Of a stretch of DNA of 64,000 nucleotides, positions 8,204 through 16,703 are shown one piece after another; position 1 is the first letter of the stretch, and every line of letters starts with the position of its first letter. This stretch comes from an uncultured Bacteroidia bacterium (GTDB taxonomy: Bacteria; Bacteroidota; Bacteroidia; Bacteroidales; UBA932): NCBI GenBank assembly GCA_902790635.1, contig CADASN010000003.1, positions 151,026 to 215,025 of the forward strand, written 5' to 3'. The notes beneath the pieces were generated by a model that had not been told where the DNA came from, searched no databases, and saw nothing but the letters and a program-made list of their open reading frames with translations. The position numbers and the translations under genes were made by a program.

Positions 8204-9146
8204 TGTGAATTTCAAATTGATGTCAATGGCTGGCCAGGGGGGCAGTGTATTTGGAATCTCCCTCATTGAATTGATGAATCTGCGCAACGATCTGATGGTG
8301 CTGTCTAGTGATATGTCAACACCTGCTGGTCTTGACAGATTCAAAGCAGCATACCCGGAGCATTTTATGAATATGGGTATTGCGGAGCAGAATATGATAG
8401 GAACTGCTGCCGGACTTGCAGAAGAAGGGTATAAACCTATTTGCGTAGCCCAAGCCTGCTTTATCACCATGCGAAGTTTCGAACAGGTGAGACAGTATTG
8501 CGGCTATATGCAGATACCGATGGTAATCATTGGTATTGGTTCCGGTGTTTCTCTTCAGTATATGGGAAACACCCATTATGCCATTGAGGACTTGGCCTTG
8601 ATGCGCACGATTCCGGGGATGGAGGTGATTGCTCCATGCGATTCATACGAGGCTGTTTTGGCATTTGAATATGCAGTGAATAGCAAACATCCTGTGTATA
8701 TTCGTCTCTATGGTGGCCCCGCTATTCCTGGTATGTTTGACGAGGAGGTTACTTTTGAGTGTGGAAAAGCCATCAAGAAGAAAGAGGGCGCTGATGTGCA
8801 AATCATCGCAACAGGAAGCATGGTGGGTAACGCTCTGAAAGTGGCTGAAGATCTCGCTGCCGAAGGCATCTCGACCGAAGTATTGGATATGCATACCATC
8901 AAACCTCTGGATGCAGAGGCAATTGACATAAACAAGAAACTGATTGTTACCCTTGAGGAACACAATATAATAGGCGGTCTTGGGAGTGCGGTTGCTGATG
9001 TTTTGAGTCAGTACACCAACCATCCTAATCTGTTGAAGTTGGGAATCAACGACCATTTCATACCTGTGGGCAGTTATAAGTATCTGCTCCAACGGTGTGG
9101 GCTTGACATTGAAAGCGTTAAAAATGCAATAATCAATAATCTATAG
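8193..9146 (+). CDS. Transketolase-like, C-terminal subunit
   Basis: The 317-residue protein contains the pyrimidine-binding domain with the catalytic Glu in MGIAEQNMIG and the transketolase C-terminal domain. The ATG at 8193 overlaps the N-subunit gene by 11 bases; an in-frame TTG at 8163 would give a charged extension and is less likely. With the preceding subunit it should form a complete heteromeric enzyme. Its location between a ketosynthase/SDR pair and an ACP/ligase pair suggests specialised rather than pentose-phosphate use. Confidence 0.92.
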   Translation: MGNNVNFKLMSMAGQGGSVFGISLIELMNLRNDLMVLSSDMSTPAGLDRFKAAYPEHFMNMGIAEQNMIGTAAGLAEEGYKPICVAQACFITMRSFEQVRQYCGYMQIPMVIIGIGSGVSLQYMGNTHYAIEDLALMRTIPGMEVIAPCDSYEAVLAFEYAVNSKHPVYIRLYGGPAIPGMFDEEVTFECGKAIKKKEGADVQIIATGSMVGNALKVAEDLAAEGISTEVLDMHTIKPLDAEAIDINKKLIVTLEEHNIIGGLGSAVADVLSQYTNHPNLLKLGINDHFIPVGSYKYLLQRCGLDIESVKNAIINNL

Positions 9147-9155
9147 TATATTCAT

Positions 9156-9389
9156 ATGGATACCTTAGAAAAAGTCATTGAAATTGTCGCTATCACTTGC
9201 GACGTTGATAAGAGTGAAGTAACCGAAAGCAGCACGGTGGGTGATTTCCCTGCTTGGGATTCTGTAGGTCATCTCGGAATCTTGAGCAAAGTTGAGGAAG
9301 CGTTCGATATCAGTTTCGAGCCCGAGGAGATGATGGAGATTGAAGATGTAAAGGATATTGTTGATGCTGTAAACAATAAGCTTGCATAA
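9156..9389 (+). CDS. Acyl carrier protein (ACP 2)
   Basis: A 77-residue carrier protein with the canonical phosphopantetheine site AWDSVGHL (Ser36) and an acidic helix II. The stop overlaps the ligase start by one base (TAATG), so carrier and ligase are probably made in equal amounts. The ACP-ligase-LuxE/LuxC order parallels the tetronate genes rfbK-rfbL-rfbN of Vibrio cholerae O1 as I recall them. The AT-rich segment ends about here. Confidence 0.88.
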   Translation: MDTLEKVIEIVAITCDVDKSEVTESSTVGDFPAWDSVGHLGILSKVEEAFDISFEPEEMMEIEDVKDIVDAVNNKLA

Positions 9390-10837
9390 TGACAATCGAG
9401 GAGCAAATCTGTCAGAACGCAATCCGGCATCCGGCGAGTATTGCGTTGATTACACCGGAAGAGCAGGTGACGTATGCCCAGCTCTGGGAGCGTTGCTTGT
9501 TGGCCGCAACCAATGTGCGGCGGAAATACGGTTTGCAAAAGGGAGACAGGATCATCCTCGCCGCTTCCGCCAATATTGATTTCATCTACGCATATTTTGG
9601 TATCCATATGGCGGGCGGGGTCTGTGCCCCTATCGATCCGGACACCAACGAGACCCGATTCGAGCTCATCAAGAATTCGACGAAGCCGGTCTGCACGATG
9701 GGCGTGCTCCATAAAGTGGCGGGGACGCAGACGGCCCCTTTCAGCGAAGTGCTGACCCCTTGCGACAAGATAGATCCATATCAAACGCCCGATCCGGAGC
9801 AGATAGCCGATATCTTGTTCACTACAGGTACTACGGGAGCACCCAAGGGCGTTGCCTTGAATCATAAAAACCTGACAGCAGCCGCGCTCAACATCAATAC
9901 TTTCATCAAGAATACCGCTGAAGATGTGGAATTGTTGGCGTTGCCTGTAAGCCATTCGTTTGGTTTGGGACGCGTGCGCTGTGTCCTGTCAAAGGGGGGC
10001 TCCCTGGTTCTGCTCGGATCGTTTGCCAACATGAAGAAATTCTTCGAACAAATGGAGCGCTTCCATTGCACGGGCTTCGGCATGGTCCCTGCCAGCTGGG
10101 CTTACATCAAGAAGATGAGCGGAAGGAAGATCGGCGAATTCGCCGGGCAGCTGCGCTATATTGAGATCGGTAGTTCTTTTATGCCGATTCCCGACAAGGA
10201 GCTTCTTTGTGAGTTGTTGCCTGATACACGCATCTGCATGCACTATGGCCTGACCGAGGCCTCCCGCTCTGCCTTTATGGAGTTCCATTCTGAGCATGAC
10301 TACCTGAATACGGCCGGCAAGGCTTCACCCAATGTGGAGGTGAAAATCTTTGACACGGAAGGTAACGTGCTGCCGACAGGAGCAGAAGGAGAAGTCTGTG
10401 TCAAGGGTGAACACGTGACGTGCAGCTATTGGAATGAGACCCCGGAAAGATTTGCGAAAGACTTCTATGACGGCTATTTCCGTACCGGAGACTGTGGCTA
10501 TCTGGACGCCGAAGGCTATATCCATCTGAAGAGCCGCATCAAGGAAATGATCAACGTGGGTGGCAAGAAGGTGAGCCCGATGGAGGTGGAGGATATCCTG
10601 AATACGATCCCCGGCATTGAGGACTGTGCGTGTGTAGCCATGCCTGACCCGGAAGGGGTGATGGGCGAACTGGTGAAAGCTTTCATCGTAAGCAAAGACG
10701 GGAGCCTTACTGATGCTGCCATCATTGAGGCCCTGAGACCCAAGTTGGAAGCGTATAAACTTCCTGCCAGGATAGAACGCATTGACGCGATCCCCAAAAC
10801 CGCATCCGGGAAGGTTCAACGTCTTAAATTGAAATAA
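9389..10837 (+). CDS. Acyl-activating enzyme (AMP-forming acyl-ACP/CoA ligase)
   Basis: ANL-superfamily adenylating enzyme of 482 residues. Motifs in order: FTTGTTGAPKGV (phosphate loop), HYGLTEAS (adenine region), YFRTGDCGY (ribose-binding Asp), MINVGGKKVSP hinge and the C-terminal catalytic Lys in KTASGKVQRLK. It should activate a carboxylic acid as acyl-AMP and load ACP 2 or CoA. The coupled ACP gene upstream and the LuxE-LuxC gene five bases downstream suggest acid to acyl-ACP to aldehyde. The acid cannot be identified from sequence. Confidence 0.9.
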   Translation: MTIEEQICQNAIRHPASIALITPEEQVTYAQLWERCLLAATNVRRKYGLQKGDRIILAASANIDFIYAYFGIHMAGGVCAPIDPDTNETRFELIKNSTKPVCTMGVLHKVAGTQTAPFSEVLTPCDKIDPYQTPDPEQIADILFTTGTTGAPKGVALNHKNLTAAALNINTFIKNTAEDVELLALPVSHSFGLGRVRCVLSKGGSLVLLGSFANMKKFFEQMERFHCTGFGMVPASWAYIKKMSGRKIGEFAGQLRYIEIGSSFMPIPDKELLCELLPDTRICMHYGLTEASRSAFMEFHSEHDYLNTAGKASPNVEVKIFDTEGNVLPTGAEGEVCVKGEHVTCSYWNETPERFAKDFYDGYFRTGDCGYLDAEGYIHLKSRIKEMINVGGKKVSPMEVEDILNTIPGIEDCACVAMPDPEGVMGELVKAFIVSKDGSLTDAAIIEALRPKLEAYKLPARIERIDAIPKTASGKVQRLKLK

Positions 10838-10841
10838 AGAT

Positions 10842-13310
10842 ATGGAAGAGCAGATTTCCTACATGGATGAACTGTTCAGTTTGCCGGCGTATTCCGACAA
10901 TGAAGAGCAGCAAAGCCTGTATCTGAAAGCCTTGCAGGAGGAACTGGTGTTTCACTATGAGCATAATGAAATGTACCGTCAGTTCTGCGATCGTAAAGGC
11001 TTTGATCCCCGTAAGGAGATATCATCCCTGGAGGAAATCCCGCCGGTCGCCGTGAGCGTGTTCAAGGACTTGGGAATGGGACTGGCTTCCGTACCCAAGG
11101 AAGACATCAAACTGCGGCTTCAATCTTCCGCAACATCCGGAACTCCCAGCACCATCGTGGTAGATAAAATCACCTCCAAGCGTCAGGCCAAGGCCATGGT
11201 GAAGGTGATTCAGGAGGCCATTGGCCGGGAGCGCAAACCTTTTCTGGTGATGGATATTGATCCCCGGTCAGAATTCCGTGCGCTGCTGGGTGCCCGTTTC
11301 GCCGCCATCACCGGTTACCTGAATTTTGCGAGCAAGGCAGGTTATTTCCTCAAGGCAAAAGACGGCATATCGTACTTCGATGTGGAGGCCATGCAGGAAT
11401 ACGTGGCTTCGATCCCGGCGGACCAGCCTGTGGTCGTATTCGGCTTCACTTACATTCTCTATAGCAATGTGCTGAAAGCCATTCAGGAAAAGGGGATTGC
11501 AATCGCGCTGCCCAAAGGCTCCAAGATCATCCACATCGGTGGCTGGAAGAAACTGGAAAGCGAGAAGATCAGCAAGGAACTGTTCAACAAACAACTCGCA
11601 GCTTGTTTCGGCATCGATCCGGTGGATGTGATAGATATCTATGGCTTCACCGAACAGATGGGATTGAACTATCCCGACTGCCCTTGCGGTTGCAAGCATG
11701 AGTCCAGCTATGTGAAGGTGCTGGTGCGTGATGTCGTCACGAACAAAGTGCTTCCTGCGGGCGAAGAAGGTAAACTGGAGTTTATCACGCCTGTCCCGCA
11801 CAGTTATCCCGGCAATGTAGTGCTGACCGATGACCTGGGAATGATCATGGATGGTGAGTGCCCGTATGGCCGGCCCGGCAAACGGTTCAAGATCCTGGGC
11901 CGTTTGAAGAAAGCCGAGGTCAGAGGTTGCGGTGATATCCTTTCCAACAAACTCACTTTCCAGAAGCGTTCCACCGGGTCCGTAAGTGATGATAAACTGG
12001 AGATTCAGTACTTCCGGAATGAGATTGTAGAGGGGGAGACCCCGGAGAAGACCCTCCAAGGTATGATTGACACCTTGAAGGGTCAGTTGCCCTGGCTCCG
12101 CAAGCAGCCAATCGAGGCTTTGATCGGGCTCATCGATGCCGCAGCCCAGCGCTGGGCAAGCGATCCGAAGTACCAGTTCTTGAAAGACAAGGGCCTGCAT
12201 TTTCTGGCTGCATGGTGCGGCGAGCGCCATCTGAAAGAGATTGCGGAGTTCGGCCTGCGGGGCAATGTGGGGTATGCAGATGCGTACAGCCCGTTCCCGG
12301 ATTCTGCAAAACATCTGTTGAAAGCGAACTCACGTGGCCTCTGCTGCCACTGGATGGCGGGTAACGTGCAGATTCTGGGTCTTTTTGCATTGGTACAGTG
12401 CATCATGACCAAAAATGTGAACCTGCTGAAGGTGTCTTCTCACGATGATGGTGTATTTGCCAGTTTGTTGAGTGCCTTCGAGGGTTTGAGCTGTACCACG
12501 CCAAACGGCTCCACCATTGAGGGCAATGACCTGCTCAAGACCATGGGGGTGGTTTATTTCTCCCGGAATGCCGTGAAACTGGGTGAGCAAATGTCCCGGA
12601 ATGCTGATGTGCGGATTGCCTGGGGAGGGCGTGAAGCAGTAGAAACCGTTGCAGGTTATCCTTCCAGATATGATTGTGAGACGGTCATCTTCGGGCCGAA
12701 GCTTTCGTTCGCAGTTGTAAGCAAAGAAATGCTCACGGATGAGCAGGCTGCCAAGAAACTGGCCCGCCGTGTTTCCGTGGATGTTTCCGTATTTGACCAG
12801 ACCGGTTGCGCCTCTGCCCACAATCTCTTTGTGGAGAAGGGTGGCGCAGTAAGTCCCGGGAAGTTCTGTGAGATCCTGAATGAATCCATGGCGAAGACCG
12901 AGATTCAGATTCCGAAGCCTGCGATGTCTCCCGAACAGGTCTCTGCTATCCATTCCATCCGGGGTGTCTATGACTTCTGCGGAACAGCCATTGGCAGCGA
13001 AACCATGTCATACTCCATTTTGCTTGATGACAAAGACGAATTGCACAAGCCTGTTTATTCCCGTGTGCTGTTTGTGCACGCCGTAGATAGTATCATGCAG
13101 GCGGTCAAGCACGTCACCGATGACATTCAAACCATCGGCGTCGAAGCCCTGCCTGAGCAGGCTGTTGCCTTTGCGGAGGCCGCCACGCCGAAGGGTGCCG
13201 TACGCTTCCCGCAGATCGGCCGGATGCTCAACTTTGAGATGCCGTGGGATGGTATCGTTCTGATTGACAGGTTGGTAAAATGGAACACCCTGATGGGGCC
13301 CCTTTGCTAG
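10842..13310 (+). CDS. LuxE-LuxC fusion: acyl-protein synthetase / acyl-CoA reductase
   Basis: The 822 residues contain two fused halves of the bacterial fatty-acid reductase complex. Residues about 1-395 are LuxE/PaaK-like, with SSATSGTPSTIV near residue 95. Residues about 400-822 are LuxC-like, with the nucleophilic Cys656 in FDQTGCASAHN. Such complexes reduce an activated acyl group to an aldehyde with NADPH. No luciferase is nearby, so bioluminescence is excluded. The V. cholerae O1 O-antigen protein RfbN, involved in tetronate synthesis, has the same fusion as I recall. Here the aldehyde could feed the transketolase or be reduced further; this is inference. Confidence 0.88.
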   Translation: MEEQISYMDELFSLPAYSDNEEQQSLYLKALQEELVFHYEHNEMYRQFCDRKGFDPRKEISSLEEIPPVAVSVFKDLGMGLASVPKEDIKLRLQSSATSGTPSTIVVDKITSKRQAKAMVKVIQEAIGRERKPFLVMDIDPRSEFRALLGARFAAITGYLNFASKAGYFLKAKDGISYFDVEAMQEYVASIPADQPVVVFGFTYILYSNVLKAIQEKGIAIALPKGSKIIHIGGWKKLESEKISKELFNKQLAACFGIDPVDVIDIYGFTEQMGLNYPDCPCGCKHESSYVKVLVRDVVTNKVLPAGEEGKLEFITPVPHSYPGNVVLTDDLGMIMDGECPYGRPGKRFKILGRLKKAEVRGCGDILSNKLTFQKRSTGSVSDDKLEIQYFRNEIVEGETPEKTLQGMIDTLKGQLPWLRKQPIEALIGLIDAAAQRWASDPKYQFLKDKGLHFLAAWCGERHLKEIAEFGLRGNVGYADAYSPFPDSAKHLLKANSRGLCCHWMAGNVQILGLFALVQCIMTKNVNLLKVSSHDDGVFASLLSAFEGLSCTTPNGSTIEGNDLLKTMGVVYFSRNAVKLGEQMSRNADVRIAWGGREAVETVAGYPSRYDCETVIFGPKLSFAVVSKEMLTDEQAAKKLARRVSVDVSVFDQTGCASAHNLFVEKGGAVSPGKFCEILNESMAKTEIQIPKPAMSPEQVSAIHSIRGVYDFCGTAIGSETMSYSILLDDKDELHKPVYSRVLFVHAVDSIMQAVKHVTDDIQTIGVEALPEQAVAFAEAATPKGAVRFPQIGRMLNFEMPWDGIVLIDRLVKWNTLMGPLC

Positions 13311-13904
13311 ATGATCGTAGAGAGAGTAATAAACAGCGTTTTTACTTCCAATACCTATATTCTGCACGAAGAAGGAGGGTTGGATTATTGGCTGGTTGAT
13401 ATCGGTGATGTGGAGCCCGTATCCGCCTTGCTTCCGGAAGGTGCCAGACTGCGCGGACTGTTGCTGACCCATACGCATTACGACCATATGTACGGAATCA
13501 ACCGTTTGGTTTCCCTCTTTCCGGATTGTGTCGTTTATACTTCGGAGCATGGCCGGGAAGGCCTGTATTCGGATAAGTTAAATAACTCCCGATACCATTA
13601 CGATAAGTTGATTTACGCGCGGGAAGACAATGTCCGTGTCCTGCATGAGGGAGACCTTGTCCCTTTGTGGGCTGGATGTGAAGCGGAAGTTTTTGAGACG
13701 CCAGGGCACGATTGGAGTTGTCTGGTTTATCGGATTGGCACCAGAGTCTTTTCCGGGGATTCCTTCATTCCCGGCATTAAAGTGAAGGCCACTTTCCCAA
13801 AAAGTGACAAGACCGAAGCCGCCGAATCAGAACAGAGAATCCGGGAACTGGCCTCAGGGCTGACGGTATATCCCGGGCATGGTGAGTCAAGCATGATCGA
13901 TTAA
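13311..13904 (+). CDS. MBL-fold metallo-hydrolase
   Basis: Metallo-beta-lactamase-fold protein of 197 residues with the metal motif HTHYDH and further ligands in GHDWS, FSGDSF and YPGHGES, the pattern of glyoxalase II-like thioesterases. It starts immediately after the LuxE-LuxC stop. A thioesterase that clears misloaded acyl-ACP or releases a product would fit, but the substrate is not shown. It is the last gene of the acyl module. Confidence 0.85.
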   Translation: MIVERVINSVFTSNTYILHEEGGLDYWLVDIGDVEPVSALLPEGARLRGLLLTHTHYDHMYGINRLVSLFPDCVVYTSEHGREGLYSDKLNNSRYHYDKLIYAREDNVRVLHEGDLVPLWAGCEAEVFETPGHDWSCLVYRIGTRVFSGDSFIPGIKVKATFPKSDKTEAAESEQRIRELASGLTVYPGHGESSMID

Positions 13905-13915
13905 ATAATAAACCT

Positions 13916-15052
13916 ATGTTTATCCCCTTCAATAAACCGTTCCTCACCGGAAAAGAGGCGCACTATATGTACCAGGCCGTCTATACCGGGAAACTGTCCG
14001 GAAACGGTGTATTTACCAAGAGATGCCAGCAGTTCTTCGAAGAACGCTATGGCCTCAGGAAATGCCTGATGACAACCTCCGGAACAGATGCGTTGGAGAT
14101 GGCTGCCATTCTGTGCGATGTCCGTCCTGGCGATGAGGTCATCGTCCCTTCCTATACTTTCGTGTCAACGGCGTTGGCATTTGTCCGGCAAGGTGCAAAG
14201 ATCGTTTTTGCAGACAGTTGCGAAGACAATCCCAACATCGACCCCGGGAAGCTGGAGGCTTTGATTACGGAGCGGACCAAGGTGATCGTTCCGGTCCATT
14301 ATGCGGGCGTGGCGTGCGATATGGACGTGATCATGGACATTGCCGACCGTCATCACCTGTTTGTGGTCGAGGATGCTGCGCAGGCGATAGATTCTTATTA
14401 TAAAGGACGTCCGCTTGGCGGAATCGGCCATTTCGGCTGTTTCTCTTTCCATGAGACCAAGAATGTTACGGCCGGTGGCGAAGGAGGCCTTCTGGCCATC
14501 AATGACGAGCGTTTCATCCGCCGTGCGGAGATCATTTGGGAGAAAGGTACCAACCGGGCTGAGTTTTTCCGGGGGATGGTGAACAAATACGGGTGGGTGG
14601 ATACCGGATCCTCATTCCTCCCGTCCGAGATCAATAGCGCTTTCCTCTGGGCCCAGTTGGAGAGCCTGACAGAGATCCAGGCCTGCCGTAAGGCTTTGTG
14701 GAAGCAGTATCATGAAGGGTTGAAGGACTTGGCGGAATCCGGTTATTTCCAGATGCCGGTCATTCCCGGGTATGCTACCAACAACGCCCATATGTTCTAC
14801 CTGGTTTGCCGGAGTCTCGAGGAGCGGACACGGTTGATTGCTTTCCTGAAAGAAAACGAAGTCAATGCCGTCTTCCACTATTTGAGTCTGCACAAGAGTG
14901 ACTATTACCGTTCTATTTCAGAATCAATCCCGGATCTTCCGAATTGCGACCGCTATGCTGACTGCCTGGTCCGGTTGCCGATGTTTTTCGATCTTAAGAC
15001 GGAAGAAGTGGGGCGTATCATAGATTTGATTCGGAAGTTTTATGTCGGATAA
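13916..15052 (+). CDS. wecE: dTDP-4-amino-4,6-dideoxygalactose transaminase (WecE-like)
   Basis: DegT/DnrJ/EryC1 aminotransferase of 378 residues, closely resembling WecE/RffA: the N-terminus FIPFNKPFLTGKE is characteristic and the PLP lysine is Lys182 in HETKNVTAGGEGG. It would convert dTDP-4-keto-6-deoxyglucose to dTDP-4-amino-4,6-dideoxygalactose. The keto sugar is also the RmlB product, and rmlD just outside implies it is available. Its 3' end overlaps the ArnC-like glycosyltransferase by 11 bases. Confidence 0.92.
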   Translation: MFIPFNKPFLTGKEAHYMYQAVYTGKLSGNGVFTKRCQQFFEERYGLRKCLMTTSGTDALEMAAILCDVRPGDEVIVPSYTFVSTALAFVRQGAKIVFADSCEDNPNIDPGKLEALITERTKVIVPVHYAGVACDMDVIMDIADRHHLFVVEDAAQAIDSYYKGRPLGGIGHFGCFSFHETKNVTAGGEGGLLAINDERFIRRAEIIWEKGTNRAEFFRGMVNKYGWVDTGSSFLPSEINSAFLWAQLESLTEIQACRKALWKQYHEGLKDLAESGYFQMPVIPGYATNNAHMFYLVCRSLEERTRLIAFLKENEVNAVFHYLSLHKSDYYRSISESIPDLPNCDRYADCLVRLPMFFDLKTEEVGRIIDLIRKFYVG

Positions 15053-15995
15053 GCAGCATCAGCATCCGCACATCTCCATCGTCTCTCCGGTCTATATGGG
15101 GGAGAAAATGGTGCATGAATTGGTCTCGCGGATCCGGGAGAGTGTGTCCGGGATTACGGAAGATTTCGATATTATCCTGGTCAATGATTGTTCTCCCGAC
15201 GATTCCTGGACGATGGTCCTCAAGGAATGTGCGGAAGACAAACGGGTGAAAGGTATTAATCTCAGTCGCAATTTCGGGCAGCACAAGGCTATCCGGGCCG
15301 GGTTGGAATTCGCTTTTGGAGACTGGGTAGTTGTGATGGATTGCGATCTGCAGGACCGGCCGGAGGAGATTGTCAAGATGTACGAAAAAGCCCAGGAGGG
15401 ATATGATATCGTGCAGGGAGAAAGGATGGAGCGCAAGGACAAGTTCTTCAAGAGACTCTCATCCCGGCTTTTCAATGCATTCTTCAGCAGTCTGAGTGGA
15501 GTAAAGACGAACAACAAAATTGCCAATTTCGGGGTTTACCGGCAGAGTGCCATCGAGGCGGTCCGCAGGATTCCGGAACGGGACAGTTCTTTCGGCTCTT
15601 TGCTCAACCAGGTTGGTTTCAAGACGGTTTCAATCCCTATTGAACATGGTTCCCGGGCAGAGGGGCGGTCATCTTACTCTTTGCGGAAGCTCCTGGACCT
15701 GGCCTCCGGCTTCATTATCACGAACTCCAACAAACCGCTTCGTGTGATGGTCGGAATCGGTTTTGCCCTGTCCCTGGTCTCTATCCTGGTGGCTTTGTAT
15801 AATGTGATTGCCTATTTCTTTGGATTAATCAAGGTGCCGGGATATACCACGACCGTTTTTTCTATCTGGTTGCTGGGAGGATTGATAATGATGCAGTTGG
15901 GTATTGTGGGCATCTATATCGGAAGGGTCTTCGATCAGGTGAAGGGCCGGCCGTTGTATGTTGTCCGGGACAAAGTCAATGTGGAGGATGAATAA
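15042..15995 (+). CDS. Polyprenyl-phosphate glycosyltransferase (ArnC/GtrB-like GT2)
   Basis: GT2 enzyme of 317 residues: N-terminal GT-A domain with VNDCSPDDSW and the metal motif MDCDLQD, an amphipathic region, and two C-terminal membrane helices (about 230-300). This is the layout of DPM1/GtrB/ArnC, which attach a sugar to undecaprenyl phosphate at the cytoplasmic face. The WecE-like gene before it and the ArnE/ArnF-like pair after it suggest that a 4-amino-4,6-dideoxy sugar is linked to the lipid for export. Confidence 0.9.
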   Translation: MSDKQHQHPHISIVSPVYMGEKMVHELVSRIRESVSGITEDFDIILVNDCSPDDSWTMVLKECAEDKRVKGINLSRNFGQHKAIRAGLEFAFGDWVVVMDCDLQDRPEEIVKMYEKAQEGYDIVQGERMERKDKFFKRLSSRLFNAFFSSLSGVKTNNKIANFGVYRQSAIEAVRRIPERDSSFGSLLNQVGFKTVSIPIEHGSRAEGRSSYSLRKLLDLASGFIITNSNKPLRVMVGIGFALSLVSILVALYNVIAYFFGLIKVPGYTTTVFSIWLLGGLIMMQLGIVGIYIGRVFDQVKGRPLYVVRDKVNVEDE

Positions 15996-16356
15996 GACGG
16001 ATACTTCTGCAGGATGGCGTTGGTCGTCAATTCTATTGTTGGTGACGGCCTTCCTGATTTATTCTTCTACCGGTGTTTTTTCCAAACTGGCATCTGCAGA
16101 AGAATTCCTGTCCATGGGATATCTGTTGCGCTTCGGTCTGGTTATCCTGGCGCTTGGTGTGTATGCAGTCCTCTGGCAAATCATCCTGAAACGGTTTCCG
16201 CTTTCCCGGGCATACCTTTACAAAAGCATGACGGTCATCTTCTCATTGGCTTTTGCATTCTTCTTTTTTGGAGAACAGATTACAGTGCAGAATATCCTGG
16301 GGGCGGTGTTGATCATTTGCGGGATTATTGTCAACTCTACAGGGAGGAACGTATGA
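15988..16356 (+). CDS. ArnE/ArnF-like (EamA/SMR fold) membrane protein, subunit 1
   Basis: About 122 residues with four predicted membrane helices, one half of an EamA/DMT fold, like the ArnE and ArnF subunits that flip undecaprenyl-phosphate-aminoarabinose. The ATG at 15988 overlaps the preceding gene; an in-frame ATG at 15958 would put a polar extension before the first helix. The next gene is a second protein of the same kind, overlapping by four bases, so the two probably form a heterodimeric flippase. Confidence 0.8.
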   Translation: MNKTDTSAGWRWSSILLLVTAFLIYSSTGVFSKLASAEEFLSMGYLLRFGLVILALGVYAVLWQIILKRFPLSRAYLYKSMTVIFSLAFAFFFFGEQITVQNILGAVLIICGIIVNSTGRNV

Positions 16357-16688
16357 TCTTCTACCTTATCGTGATTCTGGGCGTCCTGGCCAGTTCCGCT
16401 TCACAGCTTTTACTCAAGAAGAGTGCTTCCGTGGAGCATCGTTCTCCCGTTTTCACGCTGTTGAACTGGCGGGTCATCCTGGCGTATTCCGTGATGGCAA
16501 TAGTCCTTGTGACGAATATTTTCGCCATGAGCAAGGGCGTCCAGCTGAAGGATATGCCGATCCTGGAGGCCACCGGGTATATATTCGTGCCGCTCCTGAC
16601 CTGGCTGATCCTTCATGAACGGATTGACAGGAGGACGCTGGCTTCAATTGGGCTCATTTTGGCAGGTATTGTGGTTTTTTATCTATAG
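16353..16688 (+). CDS. ArnE/ArnF-like (EamA/SMR fold) membrane protein, subunit 2
   Basis: A 111-residue, four-helix membrane protein starting MIFYLIVILGVLASSASQ and coupled to subunit 1 through ATGA. The pairing of two half-size EamA proteins beside an ArnC-like transferase is the ArnC-ArnE-ArnF arrangement without ArnA, ArnB or ArnT. Likely role is moving the undecaprenyl-linked amino sugar to the periplasmic side. Evidence is hydropathy and gene order. Confidence 0.8.
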   Translation: MIFYLIVILGVLASSASQLLLKKSASVEHRSPVFTLLNWRVILAYSVMAIVLVTNIFAMSKGVQLKDMPILEATGYIFVPLLTWLILHERIDRRTLASIGLILAGIVVFYL

Positions 16689-16703
16689 CATCATTTTTCT
16701 TCG

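Noticed and set aside
10842-13310. A bioluminescence (lux) operon
   Set aside because: Only LuxE- and LuxC-like domains are present. No luciferase subunits or LuxD were found and the context is polysaccharide synthesis.
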